Source of the DNA: Patescibacteria group bacterium UBA2023 | GTDB taxonomy: Bacteria > Patescibacteriota > Gracilibacteria > BD1-5 > UBA2023 | Reading direction: 5' to 3' | DNA: 41,513 bases | Assembly (NCBI GenBank): GCA_002335145.1 | Contig: DDBV01000008.1 | Coordinates: 1-41,513, forward strand | Part shown: in pieces, positions 1 to 8,629 of the stretch | Layout: each line of letters begins with the position of its first letter | Position numbering within the stretch: position 1 is the stretch's first letter | Notes under the pieces: generated by a model | The model's database searches: none | Seen by the model: only the letters and a program-made list of their open reading frames with translations | Told to the model about the DNA's origin: nothing | Program-made: the position numbers and the translations under genes

Positions 1-11
1 AATCCTGTGCC

Positions 12-1397
12 ATGAAATTCGCCCACAAATTCCTCATCTTCCTCTTCCTCGCGCTTACGCTCGTCGTCGGGGTCAATATCGCCGCGCTCCAGTTCTTCAC
101 CACGCGCTACTTCGCTGACTATCTGGAGAGTGTCCAACAGCGGAATCCGGAAATCAATTTCGAGGTCATTTCCTCGCTCCTCAATAACAAGACCCTCGAT
201 GATGCGACAATCCGGGAATACGTGATGGTTATGAATGACCTCTCCGCTCTCTCCCAGTCGCTTGAGGAATTCTCGGTCAATCCTACCATTACGGATCCTC
301 CGTTGCTCGAATCGCTGCGACGTATCGGTGTGTCGTCCGACACGATCGAACGCTATGTCTCGCTCACGGCCGTATCCGATTTCGTTGACAGTCTGTCTAC
401 ATTCTCGGTCCTGCGAGGAGATACGCCGGAGAGTGTCTTCGTGCTCCGTATTCTCCAGTCGATCCTGCTTGTAAATATTGCACTTTTTGTACTGATTATC
501 GCGATCGCGTATATCTGGGTCCGTGTCAGTTTCCTCCCCATCCGTTCGATCATTCAAAACCTCGCGAACATTTCAAAGAAAAAACAGTACGGCAGTATTG
601 ACTATACCCGCAATGATGAATTTCACGCACTCGTCTCGGCGATCAATGATCTGAACCGATCGCTCTCGTATCAAGAGAAGATCCGCTCCGAATTTCTCTC
701 CGATCTTTCGCACGAAATCAAGACTCCCATCAGCGCGATCAAGTGTTCGCTTGAGGGAATTGAGGATGGGATAATCGCCCCGGACAGCGAGACGATTGCC
801 CATCTGCGCGAAGACATTGACCGGCTCGTGTCCATTACGAACTCCATTATGGAGTACGAGAAGCTCGAGAACTCGCCCGACACGGCTATTCGCCCGTCCA
901 ATATCGATGCAGCGGGGATTGCCCGGAGAATCGCTACCGAGTACGAACCAGGACTCCGCCCGTCAGGACAATCTATTGCTCTTTTTGGCCAGTCTGGATT
1001 TGTCATGTGGTTCGACCGGGACAAGTGGGTGTCCATCGTCCACAATGTCTACTCGAATTTCGCCAAGTACGGCGGATCCGATTCCACGCTCTCCGTTGTA
1101 TTCGAGAAACTTGAAGACATCTACCGTGTACGCTTCGCCGATAATGGTCGGGGCGTTGCATCGAGCGAGGTTGCCTATCTTACGGAGAAATTCTACCAGG
1201 TGGAGAAATCTCGGAATCGCTCTGGCGGAGGAGGCATCGGAATCGGTCTCTCCATTGTCGATCGAATTGTACGACTCCATGGCGGCATTTTGTCCATCGA
1301 GAGCGCACCGAACGCAGGGTTCGCTCTCACGATCGACATCCCGCATGGAGGATTCACCCGGACTGCCCAACGGGAACTTCCATCACAGTCTTCATAA
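12..1397 (+). CDS. membrane sensor histidine kinase (HAMP-HisKA-HATPase)
   Basis: A 461-residue two-component sensor kinase of the inner membrane. A first membrane helix spans about residues 7-29, an extracytoplasmic sensor region about 30-146, and a second helix about 147-171, followed by a HAMP-like linker. The HisKA motif DLSHEIKTP carries the phospho-acceptor His234. The ATPase domain has an N-box around Asn345/Asn349, the G1 motif DNGRG (377-381) and the G2 motif GGIGIGLSIV (407-416). Stop is TAA. The next gene starts 9 nt later, so the two are probably co-transcribed. The partner response regulator is not visible and may lie upstream of the window. The frame is open to the window edge, so a start upstream of the ATG at 12 cannot be excluded. 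The ligand is unknown. Confidence 0.93.
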   Translation: MKFAHKFLIFLFLALTLVVGVNIAALQFFTTRYFADYLESVQQRNPEINFEVISSLLNNKTLDDATIREYVMVMNDLSALSQSLEEFSVNPTITDPPLLESLRRIGVSSDTIERYVSLTAVSDFVDSLSTFSVLRGDTPESVFVLRILQSILLVNIALFVLIIAIAYIWVRVSFLPIRSIIQNLANISKKKQYGSIDYTRNDEFHALVSAINDLNRSLSYQEKIRSEFLSDLSHEIKTPISAIKCSLEGIEDGIIAPDSETIAHLREDIDRLVSITNSIMEYEKLENSPDTAIRPSNIDAAGIARRIATEYEPGLRPSGQSIALFGQSGFVMWFDRDKWVSIVHNVYSNFAKYGGSDSTLSVVFEKLEDIYRVRFADNGRGVASSEVAYLTEKFYQVEKSRNRSGGGGIGIGLSIVDRIVRLHGGILSIESAPNAGFALTIDIPHGGFTRTAQRELPSQSS

Positions 1398-1406
1398 CGC
1401 CCTCAT

Positions 1407-1802
1407 ATGCGATACCTTGTGCCATTTCTGCTTGTTGCCGGATGTCTTCTCTTGCCCATTCCAGTTTCCGCTGACGAAGCGGAGACCGGGACGGGTACCG
1501 ACTCGGAGAGCGGGTTTATTCAGACGACTGATGAGATCAATTCGTTTCTCATCACGGCGTACCGTGCTCGTATCGATCAGATACTCGCCGACCTCCGCAA
1601 GAATATTTCGGGATACCCCATAGAAATTCAGATCCGTGTCCTCAAACAGGTCCGAATCAGCGTAAACGAGAAGATCGAGGAGCTCTATGCGAAAGACATC
1701 TCGGACATCCGCCGGAAGATTCTCTCAAACGTCCTCGAGTATATCATTGATGAAGTTCAGAAAGATATTCGTATGCTCGAGCAGCAGGCGGGACAGAAAT
1801 AG
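1407..1802 (+). CDS. small secreted helical protein, unknown function
   Basis: A 131-residue protein with a clear N-terminal signal peptide (residues 1-22, ending near PVSA-DEA). A short acidic Gly/Thr-rich stretch follows, and then a long charged region (about 40-128) that looks fully alpha-helical and possibly coiled-coil. It lies 9 nt behind the histidine kinase gene and probably shares its transcript, so it could be an exported accessory or sensing protein of that system; this is inference from position only. I recognise no family. Stop is TAG. Confidence 0.75.
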   Translation: MRYLVPFLLVAGCLLLPIPVSADEAETGTGTDSESGFIQTTDEINSFLITAYRARIDQILADLRKNISGYPIEIQIRVLKQVRISVNEKIEELYAKDISDIRRKILSNVLEYIIDEVQKDIRMLEQQAGQK

Positions 1803-1810
1803 CCGCATCG

Positions 1811-1838
1811 TTGACTTCTCGTCCGGTGTGCGTATGAT
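1811..1838 (+). promoter_or_regulatory. promoter of the asparaginase gene
   Basis: TTGACT (1811-1816), a 16-bp spacer and TATGAT (1833-1838). The predicted start of transcription near 1845 leaves a 23-nt leader before the ATG at 1868. Confidence 0.6.
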
Positions 1839-1867
1839 GCCGCATCGATTCATAATCGTCCCCATCC

Positions 1868-3361
1868 ATGTCCAAAAAATCCACAATCCAACACGAGACT
1901 CTGGCAAGTGCCACCGATGGATCAGTATCGGTCAAATGGTTTCTCGATAAGAACGGAAATATCCCCTCGGGGTTCGATGAGAATGGCACATTCGACCCGT
2001 ACTCGTTCGATCCGGGTGCTCCATATGCGCCCAAGGGGCGGCTCTACCGGCTCCAGTCCAATCCGACCCAGGACCTCGAAGACCCCTTCGATCTCGACAA
2101 CCTCCGATTCATCAACAAGGATTTCGTGCTGCGGGCGCACGAACAGATAGAGCATCTTGCTGCCACCACCAAGAAAGAGCTCGTCTGCATGATCGCCACT
2201 GGCGGGACGATTGCCATGCACACCAATGCCGAGGGCAAGCTCGTGCCCGGCATCTCGCCCCAGTACCTGCTGCAGTTCGCGGGCGGTAACCTCGAGTCAC
2301 GGTTCGGGATTGTGTCATTCTCGCTCCCCACGCTCATCGACTCATCGCAGATGGAGATCGACTACATCGCCGATGTGGTCATCGCCATGAGCTGGTTCTA
2401 CGAAAATCTCTCCAAGGAAGCCCGCAACAGATTCTGCGGATTCTTCGTAACGCATGGGACGGACACGCTCGCTTTCTCGTCTACCTACGCGCACGTCATG
2501 CTCGGGTCCAACTGTCCGTTCTCGGTGGGGTTCGTGGCCGCTCAGAAGACCACGGAGTCCCGATTTACGGACGTCGGAGTCAACTTCACCTACTGTCTAA
2601 ACATGCTCGCCGAGCTGCGGATCAGCCGCAAGGCAGCGGTGTTTCTCTCCATCGGAGGGACATCGGGAGGTGCTTTCATCCCCGCCGCGAGTCTCAAGGT
2701 CTCGGATACCGATGTCAACGCGTTCGCCTCTCCCGGTCGACACAAGATGATGGACTCGTCGGATTTCCTCTCCAAGGGAATCGACCTCGACTTCGTGAAC
2801 AAGAATACTACGAGCATGACGGTGGATGATGTCTACCAGCCCGTGGTTCTGCGAGGATTCGTGCCACTCACCACGCTGCATGCCCGTGTGGGGGTGGACC
2901 CGCGCAAGCTCTATGACTACGTGAAACAGATTCGCGAACTCGCGATCGTGCTCGTCACCTACGGAGCATTCACATTCAGCCGCAAGCAGATCAATGCGAT
3001 CGTGAAGGCTGCGAAGGAGACCGATACCATCCTCATGGCGGTCAACCCGTTCCCGTCCGGGAGCACCGACCACCACTACGCCGACTCCATGTACATCAAG
3101 GAGCAGGGGATCATCCCTATCCACTCGCTGGAGCACGCGGTGTACGCCAAGGTCAAGTGGGCGCAGGCCGTTTTCGGTAATGACTTCCGTAAGATCCGGT
3201 TTTTCCTGACGGGGACCAACTTCGTGGGAGAACAACCGAACGAATGGACGCCGCCGCTTGACATCATCGAGGAGAACATGCGACTCGGCGGCTACCGCGT
3301 ACGCACCTATGGCCAGCCGCGCGAGAGTCTCGACAAGGTCTCCGAGAATATCGAAGAGTAG
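1868..3361 (+). CDS. L-asparaginase/glutaminase family protein
   Basis: A 497-residue protein of the asparaginase fold (L-asparagine to aspartate plus ammonia). The first catalytic Thr motif TGGTIA is at 111-116, the substrate-binding DSSQM at 158-162, and the second catalytic motif THGTDT at 195-200. Lys277 sits in the segment matching the catalytic Lys of type II enzymes. About 100 extra residues precede the catalytic domain, and the chain is much longer than the usual 320-350 residues. There is no signal peptide, so it is probably cytoplasmic. The second half, with YGAFTF where classical enzymes have YGxGN-like residues, is divergent, so the true substrate could be another amide. Own promoter; a terminator follows at 3375-3404. 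Confidence 0.88.
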   Translation: MSKKSTIQHETLASATDGSVSVKWFLDKNGNIPSGFDENGTFDPYSFDPGAPYAPKGRLYRLQSNPTQDLEDPFDLDNLRFINKDFVLRAHEQIEHLAATTKKELVCMIATGGTIAMHTNAEGKLVPGISPQYLLQFAGGNLESRFGIVSFSLPTLIDSSQMEIDYIADVVIAMSWFYENLSKEARNRFCGFFVTHGTDTLAFSSTYAHVMLGSNCPFSVGFVAAQKTTESRFTDVGVNFTYCLNMLAELRISRKAAVFLSIGGTSGGAFIPAASLKVSDTDVNAFASPGRHKMMDSSDFLSKGIDLDFVNKNTTSMTVDDVYQPVVLRGFVPLTTLHARVGVDPRKLYDYVKQIRELAIVLVTYGAFTFSRKQINAIVKAAKETDTILMAVNPFPSGSTDHHYADSMYIKEQGIIPIHSLEHAVYAKVKWAQAVFGNDFRKIRFFLTGTNFVGEQPNEWTPPLDIIEENMRLGGYRVRTYGQPRESLDKVSENIEE

Positions 3362-3374
3362 TTCGGAGAATCAA

Positions 3375-3404
3375 AAAAAGCCTCCTATTTTCGGGAGGCT
3401 TTTT
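3375..3404 (+). terminator. bidirectional intrinsic terminator
   Basis: Perfect hairpin, arms AAAAAGCCTCC (3375-3385) and GGAGGCTTTTT (3394-3404) around an 8-nt loop. It lies between the convergent asparaginase and rlmE genes and has A/T tails suited to both strands. Confidence 0.9.
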
Positions 3405-3436
3405 CGTGTCGCGCTATCGTGGGCACGCACCAGTCA

Positions 3437-4063
3437 TTATTTCTTCCCGAGACAAATGAAGTACTCCTCGAAGCTCCGGTCCCGGCAGGCTTTGGGTTTG
3501 AATCGCTTGAGTTTCGCGTAGCGTTCCTTGATTGGGCCGATGAGATCATTTACATCTTCTCCGACGAAGACCTTGAGAATGAGTGTTCCGTTCTTCTTCA
3601 GAAATTCGTCGGCGATGTGGACGATGGCGAGGTTGAGCTCGACACTGCGGTACTGGTCCACGCCCGTGTGGCCAGTGGTGGCGGGGGCGATATCGCTCGT
3701 TATTACGTCGAATCTCGTGATGCCGAGTGTCTCGATGAAGGCATGGATTGTCTCGAAGTCGTTGACATCGGCCTGCAGGAGCTTCACGTTTCCGTGTCCG
3801 AATGGTTCGATCTTTTGGATGTCGATCCCCACGACAGGAATGTCGGGACGAACAATCTTGGTAATGGCTTGCAAAAAGCTTCCCGGTGCACTCGCGAGAT
3901 CCAAGACCCGGTCGGTCGGTCGGATGATGCCGAATTTTTCCTGGATCTCGAGCAACTTGAAGACACTACGGGCGCGGTACCCGAGTCGTTTGGCTTCGTG
4001 GAAGTAGGGATCGTGAATGATGAACGGCTTTTTACCCATGATGGCGACTTTCGGAAAAACCAT
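3437..4063 (-). CDS. rlmE: 23S rRNA 2'-O-ribose methyltransferase RlmE/FtsJ family
   Basis: A 208-residue SAM-dependent methyltransferase expected to modify U2552 of 23S rRNA. The SAM motif is LDLASAPGSF (54-63). The catalytic tetrad typical of RrmJ is visible: Lys36 in RARSVFK, Asp124 in TSDIAP, Lys164 in ILKVF and Glu199 in SFEEY. These positions are nearly those of the E. coli enzyme. Stop is TAA. The start could be the ATG at 4063 or the one at 4039 (MGKKPF); neither has a Shine-Dalgarno sequence. It lies 39 nt downstream of a hypothetical gene on the same strand and probably shares its promoter. Confidence 0.92.
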   Translation of the reverse strand: MVFPKVAIMGKKPFIIHDPYFHEAKRLGYRARSVFKLLEIQEKFGIIRPTDRVLDLASAPGSFLQAITKIVRPDIPVVGIDIQKIEPFGHGNVKLLQADVNDFETIHAFIETLGITRFDVITSDIAPATTGHTGVDQYRSVELNLAIVHIADEFLKKNGTLILKVFVGEDVNDLIGPIKERYAKLKRFKPKACRDRSFEEYFICLGKK

Positions 4064-4102
4064 ACCATACGCAGGTTTGTCCGAAAATCAAGAATCCGGA
4101 AG

Positions 4103-4804
4103 CTACTGCGCCGGGTTTTCGAAGCGGACCGTCTCAAGGAATTTGATGATTGTTCGACATGCTCCAACGAATGCTGGATACTCTTCTCCCGCAGCTTCGC
4201 TTCGTTTTCTGATAATATTCACCGCCTCGATGCGTGCACGATCGTCTCTGCGCCAGAGGACGAATCAATCGACCGCGAACATAATCCGATCATATGTCTC
4301 GGAGGCATCCGAGTGGTTCGGCACGAGCTCGATGGAATTCAAGAAGACATCGCGCACCGCGGCGTAGTCAGCTTCATTTTGGTTCGGACCCCCTCGCTGC
4401 TTCTCCGTGTTTCGGATGCGAGGTTTCGGAGGAACAACCTTTGGCTTCCGTCCGGGGAGCGGAGCGGCCGAATCTCCCGCGGTACTGGACGGCGGGGTTT
4501 CCATTACGGACTCCGCCGGGTACTCGATTCCGGCAATGAGGGCGAGTCCGCGTATTTCATCGTCTCCGATCTCCCCATCTATCCGGAATTCCCCATTGCT
4601 TGCGAATTTCACTGCTTGTTCGTACATCGCGAGGGGAAACTGTTTTCGGAGTGTCCGCATGGCTGCGGCGGCCTCGTTTCGTATATGTCCGCGCTCATCG
4701 GCAATGAGGCTGAGCATCGTGAGCGCATCCTCCTTCGAGACCGACAAGGGGGTTGCATTGGTTTTTTCGAGCTGTTCGGAGATTCGTGTTTCTAGGGTAT
4801 CCAT
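4103..4804 (-). CDS. hypothetical protein, one in-frame UGA
   Basis: A 233-residue protein I do not recognise. The first 100 residues look helical with alternating Ala/Leu, perhaps HEAT-like. A Pro/Lys-rich linker follows (about 120-145), then a helical C-terminus. An in-frame TGA at 4267-4265 follows FAVD; read as Gly, the frame runs 54 more residues to a TAG. The standard code would truncate it. I chose the ATG at 4804 because a promoter (TTGCAA-N17-TATAAT, minus strand) gives a 24-nt leader to that start. It is followed by rlmE, so a role in ribosome or RNA maintenance is possible, from position only. Confidence 0.72.
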
Positions 4805-4834
4805 GATCGGGAAGTCTAAACGGCTTTGCTCTCG

Positions 4835-4863
4835 ATTATACCAGGTCTTTCGATTGGTTGCAA
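4835..4863 (-). promoter_or_regulatory. minus-strand promoter sharing its -35 with tmk
   Basis: TTGCAA (4863-4858), 17-bp spacer, TATAAT (4840-4835), reading toward the hypothetical gene at 4804. Because TTGCAA is its own reverse complement, the same six bases can also be the -35 of the tmk promoter on the other strand. Confidence 0.6.
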
Positions 4864-4885
4864 AAATCCAGCCAGCGCGTATAGT
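4858..4885 (+). promoter_or_regulatory. tmk promoter
   Basis: TTGCAA (4858-4863), 16-bp spacer, TATAGT (4880-4885). Predicted start near 4892, leaving a 21-nt leader before the tmk ATG at 4913. Confidence 0.6.
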
Positions 4886-4912
4886 TTGCATCAAATAGTA
4901 TCAGTTTCTTCT

Positions 4913-5638
4913 ATGCTTATCGCGATCGAATGAGTCGACGGCTCCGGTAAGGCGACCCAATCGAAGCTTCTTGCTCACCGACTCGTCTGCGCAGGATTCC
5001 GTGTCGGGACGCTCTCGTTTCCTGCCTACGGATCATGGGGAGCGGTCTTCGTGGAGCGATATCTCCATGGTGGACTCGGAGACCCCGCCTCCCTCGACCC
5101 ACGGGTAGCGGCAAGCCTCTACACGCTCGATCGGCTCGCGTCCCGCGATGCGATTCTCAAGACAATCGCCGAAAACGACATCGTCGTATCCGATCGGTAT
5201 ACTGTCTCGAACTATATCCATCGTGGTGTGCCGTTCGTAGAGGCGGGTGATACGGAAGGTCTCTCGAAATTCTACGAATGGCTTTCGGACTTCGAATTCG
5301 ACCGTGCCCGCATTCCGCGTCCAGATCTCGTGATCTTTCTCTCCATGGGCATGGGCAATATCGAGAAACTCCTCCAGAAGAAGTCCCAAGAATTCCGTAC
5401 GCACACCAATGGTCTCGATCTGATGGAGCGGGATCTTGCACACCAGGCGGCGGCCCTTCGGATTGGACGAGAGATACTACCCGAGTACTTTGCGAATTAC
5501 CGGATAATGGAATGCGAAGACCTACGGGGCAACCTCCTCCCGCCCGAAGAGGTGGCCGACCGGGTGTGGGAGGTGGTTCGGCATGCGTGCGAGGACCGCT
5601 CGGCGGTGTCTCCATCCAGGCGGAGTGTTCAGCGGTAG
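4913..5638 (+). CDS. tmk: thymidylate kinase
   Basis: A 241-residue dTMP kinase (dTMP + ATP to dTDP). The N-terminus reads MLIAIE-[TGA]-VDGSGKATQ; with TGA (4931-4933) as Gly this is the classical P-loop, EGVDGSGKATQ, Gly7-Lys13. Without recoding, the P-loop would be lost. The DRY motif of the family is at 94-96 (SDRYTVSNY). Residues 100-180 hold the usual LID-like region with DLVIFLSM. The last ~25 residues are Arg/Ser-rich and probably dispensable. Stop is TAG. A promoter with a 21-nt leader supports the ATG at 4913. It is divergent from the hypothetical-rlmE pair. Confidence 0.95.
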
Positions 5639-5859
5639 CCCCGCGATGACTGTCTTCGTGAGCGCGATGATTTCACACAATCATACGCCGGAGAGCAATT
5701 CGCGCGGTTGTTCTTCGGGTATTTTCCAGGGTGCGGCGATCGCGTCACTTGCGAATATTCGGATTTTCTCCGGACATCCTTCCGTCTTCATGCCATCCCC
5801 ATTGCGGGTGATTTCGCGTGATTTCGGAAATTCCAAGAGGATATTTCGAACAAAATCTT
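5639..5859. other. spacer between tmk and the ribosomal operon; no supported gene
   Basis: The part of the 348-nt gap that lies upstream of the ribosomal promoter. With UGA read as Gly, a minus-strand frame stays open from about 5866 deep into the tmk 3' end, and a plus frame is open from 5646 into rplC. Neither has a start signal or recognisable protein sequence, and both overlap real genes. I see no clear terminator for tmk here. Confidence 0.4.
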
Positions 5860-5887
5860 TTGACACATGAAAAATTCTTCATAGAAT
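5860..5887 (+). promoter_or_regulatory. main promoter of the ribosomal protein operon
   Basis: A perfect -35 TTGACA (5860-5865), 16-bp spacer and TAGAAT (5882-5887), the best promoter in the window. It predicts a transcript start near 5894 and a leader of about 93 nt before rplC. A palindrome AATTGCCCGGCAATT (5885-5899) overlaps the -10 and the start site and could be an operator. Confidence 0.75.
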
Positions 5888-5914
5888 TGCCCGGCAATTT
5901 CGCCCAGAAGTTAT

Positions 5915-5956
5915 GTTGCGAGCGAACCACCGGCTACCGGGAGGGCGCATCGCAAC
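5915..5956 (+). promoter_or_regulatory. structured leader upstream of rplC
   Basis: Stem GTTGCGA (5915-5921) pairs perfectly with TCGCAAC (5950-5956). It encloses a smaller hairpin CCGG-cta-CCGG (5930-5940). This is one of the few long leaders in the window. It is a candidate binding site for a ribosomal protein that represses its own operon (L4 does this in E. coli), but the sequence does not match any leader I know. Confidence 0.4.
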
Positions 5957-5986
5957 CTCTAATGTACTTTTTTCAAAACAGACACG

Positions 5987-6541
5987 ATGGCAGGACTCAT
6001 CGCGAGGAAACTCGAAATGACGCGTATCGTCAAGGATAAGAAGATGGTCCCTGTGACCCTCGTCAAGATTCCAACGACCACCGTCGCGCAGATCAAGACG
6101 GTCGAGACCGACGGCTACGAGGCCGTGGTACTCTCCGTATCGGATGACAAGACCCCCTACCTCCGCGAGGTCAGCCTCTCGGACAAGTTCGCTGATGCGA
6201 AGGTGGGAGACGATGTCTCGCTCGATATTCTCGATGGAGTCGAGATGGCAGAGGTTGTTGGTACCTCCAAGGGTAAGGGATTCGCCGGAGCGATGAAGCG
6301 TTGGAACTTCTCCGGAGGTCCCGGACGCGTTGGTTCCAAGTTTCACCGTGCACTCGGATCGATCGGTACCCGCAAGCCCCGACGCACCAAGCCGGGAAAG
6401 AAGATGCACGGACACCTCGGTAACGAGCGCGTGACGCTCAAGAAGATCGAGATCGAGCTCGTAAACAAGGATCTCCGTGTCGTTGCCCTCAAGGGGCCGC
6501 TTCCGGGAGCTCGGAACTCCTACCTCCTCCTCGAATTCTAA
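5987..6541 (+). CDS. rplC: 50S ribosomal protein L3
   Basis: A 184-residue uL3, about 25 residues shorter than the usual ~210. The family signature is visible at 92-129: GTSKGKGFAGAMKRWNF, then GPGRVGSKFHRALGSIG. It binds the 3' end of 23S rRNA and nucleates 50S assembly. First gene of the operon. S10 (rpsJ), usually just upstream, is absent from the window. The ATG at 5987 has no Shine-Dalgarno sequence. Stop is TAA, 4 nt before rplD. Confidence 0.97.
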   Translation: MAGLIARKLEMTRIVKDKKMVPVTLVKIPTTTVAQIKTVETDGYEAVVLSVSDDKTPYLREVSLSDKFADAKVGDDVSLDILDGVEMAEVVGTSKGKGFAGAMKRWNFSGGPGRVGSKFHRALGSIGTRKPRRTKPGKKMHGHLGNERVTLKKIEIELVNKDLRVVALKGPLPGARNSYLLLEF

Positions 6542-6545
6542 ACCG

Positions 6546-7172
6546 ATGAATATGGCACTCGAAGCGAAACTCTACACCGCCGACGGGAAGGAATCCGGAA
6601 CCGTCAAGCTCGATGAGGCGTTCTTCGGACGCGAGGTCAAGCTCGGACTCATCCACCGCCTCCTCCTCCTCCAGCAGGCCAACGCCCGCGTCAACGTAGC
6701 ACACACACTCACTCGTGGTGAGCGTCGCGGATCGACCCGCAAGCTCTACAAGCAGAAAGGAACAGGACATGCCCGCGCTGGAGCAAGCCGCTCGCCCGTT
6801 CGCAAGAAGGGAGGAGTCGCCTTCGGTCCTCGCAACGACCGCAACTTCTCGCTCATGATGAACAAGAAGGAGCGACGTCTCGCTCTCTGTATGCTCCTCT
6901 CTCAGAAGGCTTCCGAAATGCAGGTCAAGATTATCGAATCTTTCTCTGCTGAGAAGACCAAGGATGTGAAGTCCGTCTTCGCCAATATGGAGGTAGTCAA
7001 GGGGGTCGTGGCACTTATGCCCGAGAATCAGGCCGCGTTCCGCGCGATCCGCAACCTCCCGACCGTCAAGGCGATCGGAGTGAACTACCTCAACCCGCAC
7101 GACCTGCTCAAGTACGATGCACTCGTCTTCACGAAGGAGTCGCTCGCGGGACTCTCCGAAATCTACTGCTAA
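6546..7172 (+). CDS. rplD: 50S ribosomal protein L4
   Basis: A 208-residue uL4. The conserved loop that reaches into the exit tunnel is clear: RGERRGSTRKLYKQKGTG, then HARAGASRSPV and GGVAFGPR (about residues 58-97). The ATG at 6546 lies 4 nt after the rplC stop; a second ATG at 6552 is equally possible and shortens it by two residues. In E. coli L4 also represses its operon, which makes the structured leader upstream of rplC worth testing. No UGA codon. Confidence 0.97.
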   Translation: MNMALEAKLYTADGKESGTVKLDEAFFGREVKLGLIHRLLLLQQANARVNVAHTLTRGERRGSTRKLYKQKGTGHARAGASRSPVRKKGGVAFGPRNDRNFSLMMNKKERRLALCMLLSQKASEMQVKIIESFSAEKTKDVKSVFANMEVVKGVVALMPENQAAFRAIRNLPTVKAIGVNYLNPHDLLKYDALVFTKESLAGLSEIYC

Positions 7173-7183
7173 CCGAGCTGACC

Positions 7184-7486
7184 ATGCACTTCGCATCCAT
7201 CATCAAGAAGCCCGTCGTCACGGAGAAGTCCCAGCGGCTCGAACTCGCAGGAGTCTACACCGTTGCGATCAGCCCTTCTGCTACCAAGATCGATGTCCGC
7301 AAGACGTTCGAGACCCTCTATGGGGTAAAGGTCGAGAAGGTGAATATTATCAAGGTTCGCGAGAAATTCCGCAACACGAAGACCGGAATTCACGCGAAGC
7401 GCAAGGAGTCCGTGAAGGCACTTGTGACCCTCGCCGACGGTGCTCGCATCGCCGACCTGCAAAAATTTGCTTACAAGGTAAAGTAG
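7184..7486 (+). CDS. rplW: 50S ribosomal protein L23
   Basis: A 100-residue uL23. It opens with the typical IIKKPVVTEKS (6-16) and contains VNIIKVREK followed by the basic loop (55-75). It sits at the tunnel exit and is the docking site for trigger factor and SRP. Eleven nt separate it from rplD and 6 nt from rplB. Stop is TAG. Confidence 0.96.
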   Translation: MHFASIIKKPVVTEKSQRLELAGVYTVAISPSATKIDVRKTFETLYGVKVEKVNIIKVREKFRNTKTGIHAKRKESVKALVTLADGARIADLQKFAYKVK

Positions 7487-7492
7487 TCGACC

Positions 7493-8341
7493 ATGCCGAT
7501 CAAGAAGTACAACCCCACCACAAACGGTCGTCGAGGCATGACCGGACTCACGTACGAAGAGCTCTCCGGAGACGCTCCGTACAAACCGCTTCTGACCCCG
7601 CTCGTAAGCAAGGCAGGACGCAACAGTGCCGGACGAATTACGGTTCGTCACCAGGGAGGAGGACACAAGCGACAGTACCGCATTGTCGACTTCCGCCAGA
7701 AGGACAAGATGGGAATCGAGGCTCGCGTGGAGACGATCGAGTACGATCCAAACCGCACCGCCTTTATTGCCCGCGTCGTCTACCGCGATGGAGAGCGTCG
7801 CTACGTGCTCGCTCACAAGGACATGAAGGTCGGAGACAAGATCGTTACGGCCGAGGAGGCAAAGCCGATTGACGGAAACCGCATGAAGATTGCGAACATC
7901 CCGACCGGACTCAAGATCTACAATGTCGAGCTCATCGTCGGAGGGGGATCCACCGCCGTCCGCTCTGCAGGATCATCAGCGGAGATTATCTCTCAGGAGG
8001 GAGAGTACACGCAGGTTCGCATGCCTTCCGGAGAAATTCGCAAGGTCCACAAGAACTGCTACGCGACCGTTGGAACCGTCTCGAATATCGACAACAACCA
8101 GGTTGTTATCGGTAAAGCAGGTCGTTCCCGTTGGAAGGGTATCCGTCCGACCGTCCTCGGTAAGTCGATGAACGCCGTTGACCACCCGCACGGAGGAGGA
8201 GAAGGACACTCGCCGATCGGACTCAAGTACCCGAAGACCCCGTGGGGAGCTCCGGCACTTGGATCCAAGACTCGCAAGCGCAAGGACACCACCAAGTGGA
8301 TCATCCGCGACAAGAAGGGAAAGCTCATCAATAAACTCTAA
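7493..8341 (+). CDS. rplB: 50S ribosomal protein L2
   Basis: A 282-residue uL2 of normal length. Landmarks are GRNSAGRITVRHQGGGHKR (about 42-60) and, near the C-terminus, the conserved MNAVDHPHGGGEGHSPIG loop, which contains the essential His of the peptidyl transferase region. It binds domain IV of 23S rRNA and is needed for subunit association. Glycine is written here mostly as GGA or GGT and never as TGA, despite the high Gly content. Confidence 0.98.
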   Translation: MPIKKYNPTTNGRRGMTGLTYEELSGDAPYKPLLTPLVSKAGRNSAGRITVRHQGGGHKRQYRIVDFRQKDKMGIEARVETIEYDPNRTAFIARVVYRDGERRYVLAHKDMKVGDKIVTAEEAKPIDGNRMKIANIPTGLKIYNVELIVGGGSTAVRSAGSSAEIISQEGEYTQVRMPSGEIRKVHKNCYATVGTVSNIDNNQVVIGKAGRSRWKGIRPTVLGKSMNAVDHPHGGGEGHSPIGLKYPKTPWGAPALGSKTRKRKDTTKWIIRDKKGKLINKL

Positions 8342-8353
8342 TAGCATCGTACC

Positions 8354-8617
8354 ATGGCACGCAGCCTGAAGAAGGGTCCGTACATCGACGAGAAGCTCCT
8401 GAAGAAGGTAGCAGCTCTCAACGCCCAAGGACGAAAGGCGGTCATCAAGACCTGGGCCCGCCGCGCGACCGTCGTCCCCGAATTTGTGGGACATACGTTT
8501 GGCGTCCACAACGGCAAGGCTCACCAGCCCGTCTTCGTGACCGAGGACATGGTCGGGCACAAGCTCGGTGAGTTCTCCTTCACGCGCCGATTTCTCCAGC
8601 ACTCCGGAAACCGCTAA
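8354..8617 (+). CDS. rpsS: 30S ribosomal protein S19
   Basis: An 87-residue uS19 of standard length. It begins [16 protein letters not shown] and carries [20 protein letters not shown] and [12 protein letters not shown], all highly conserved. It contacts the 30S head and S13 near the tRNA A site. Twelve nt after rplB; stop TAA, 12 nt before rplV. Confidence 0.97.
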   Translation: MARSLKKGPYIDEKLLKKVAALNAQGRKAVIKTWARRATVVPEFVGHTFGVHNGKAHQPVFVTEDMVGHKLGEFSFTRRFLQHSGNR

Positions 8618-8629
8618 TATCCGACTCCT

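Noticed and set aside
3419..4795. 458-codon plus-strand open frame
   Set aside because: It is antisense to rlmE and the neighbouring hypothetical gene, and covers the region between them.
5530..5866. Minus-strand open frame downstream of tmk with one UGA
   Set aside because: It overlaps the 3' end of tmk by more than 100 nt, begins at GTG without a promoter, and resembles no family. Treating UGA as sense makes chance frames longer.
5885..5899. AATTGCCCGGCAATT as a terminator
   Set aside because: It has no loop of usable size and no T run; an operator at the promoter is more likely.
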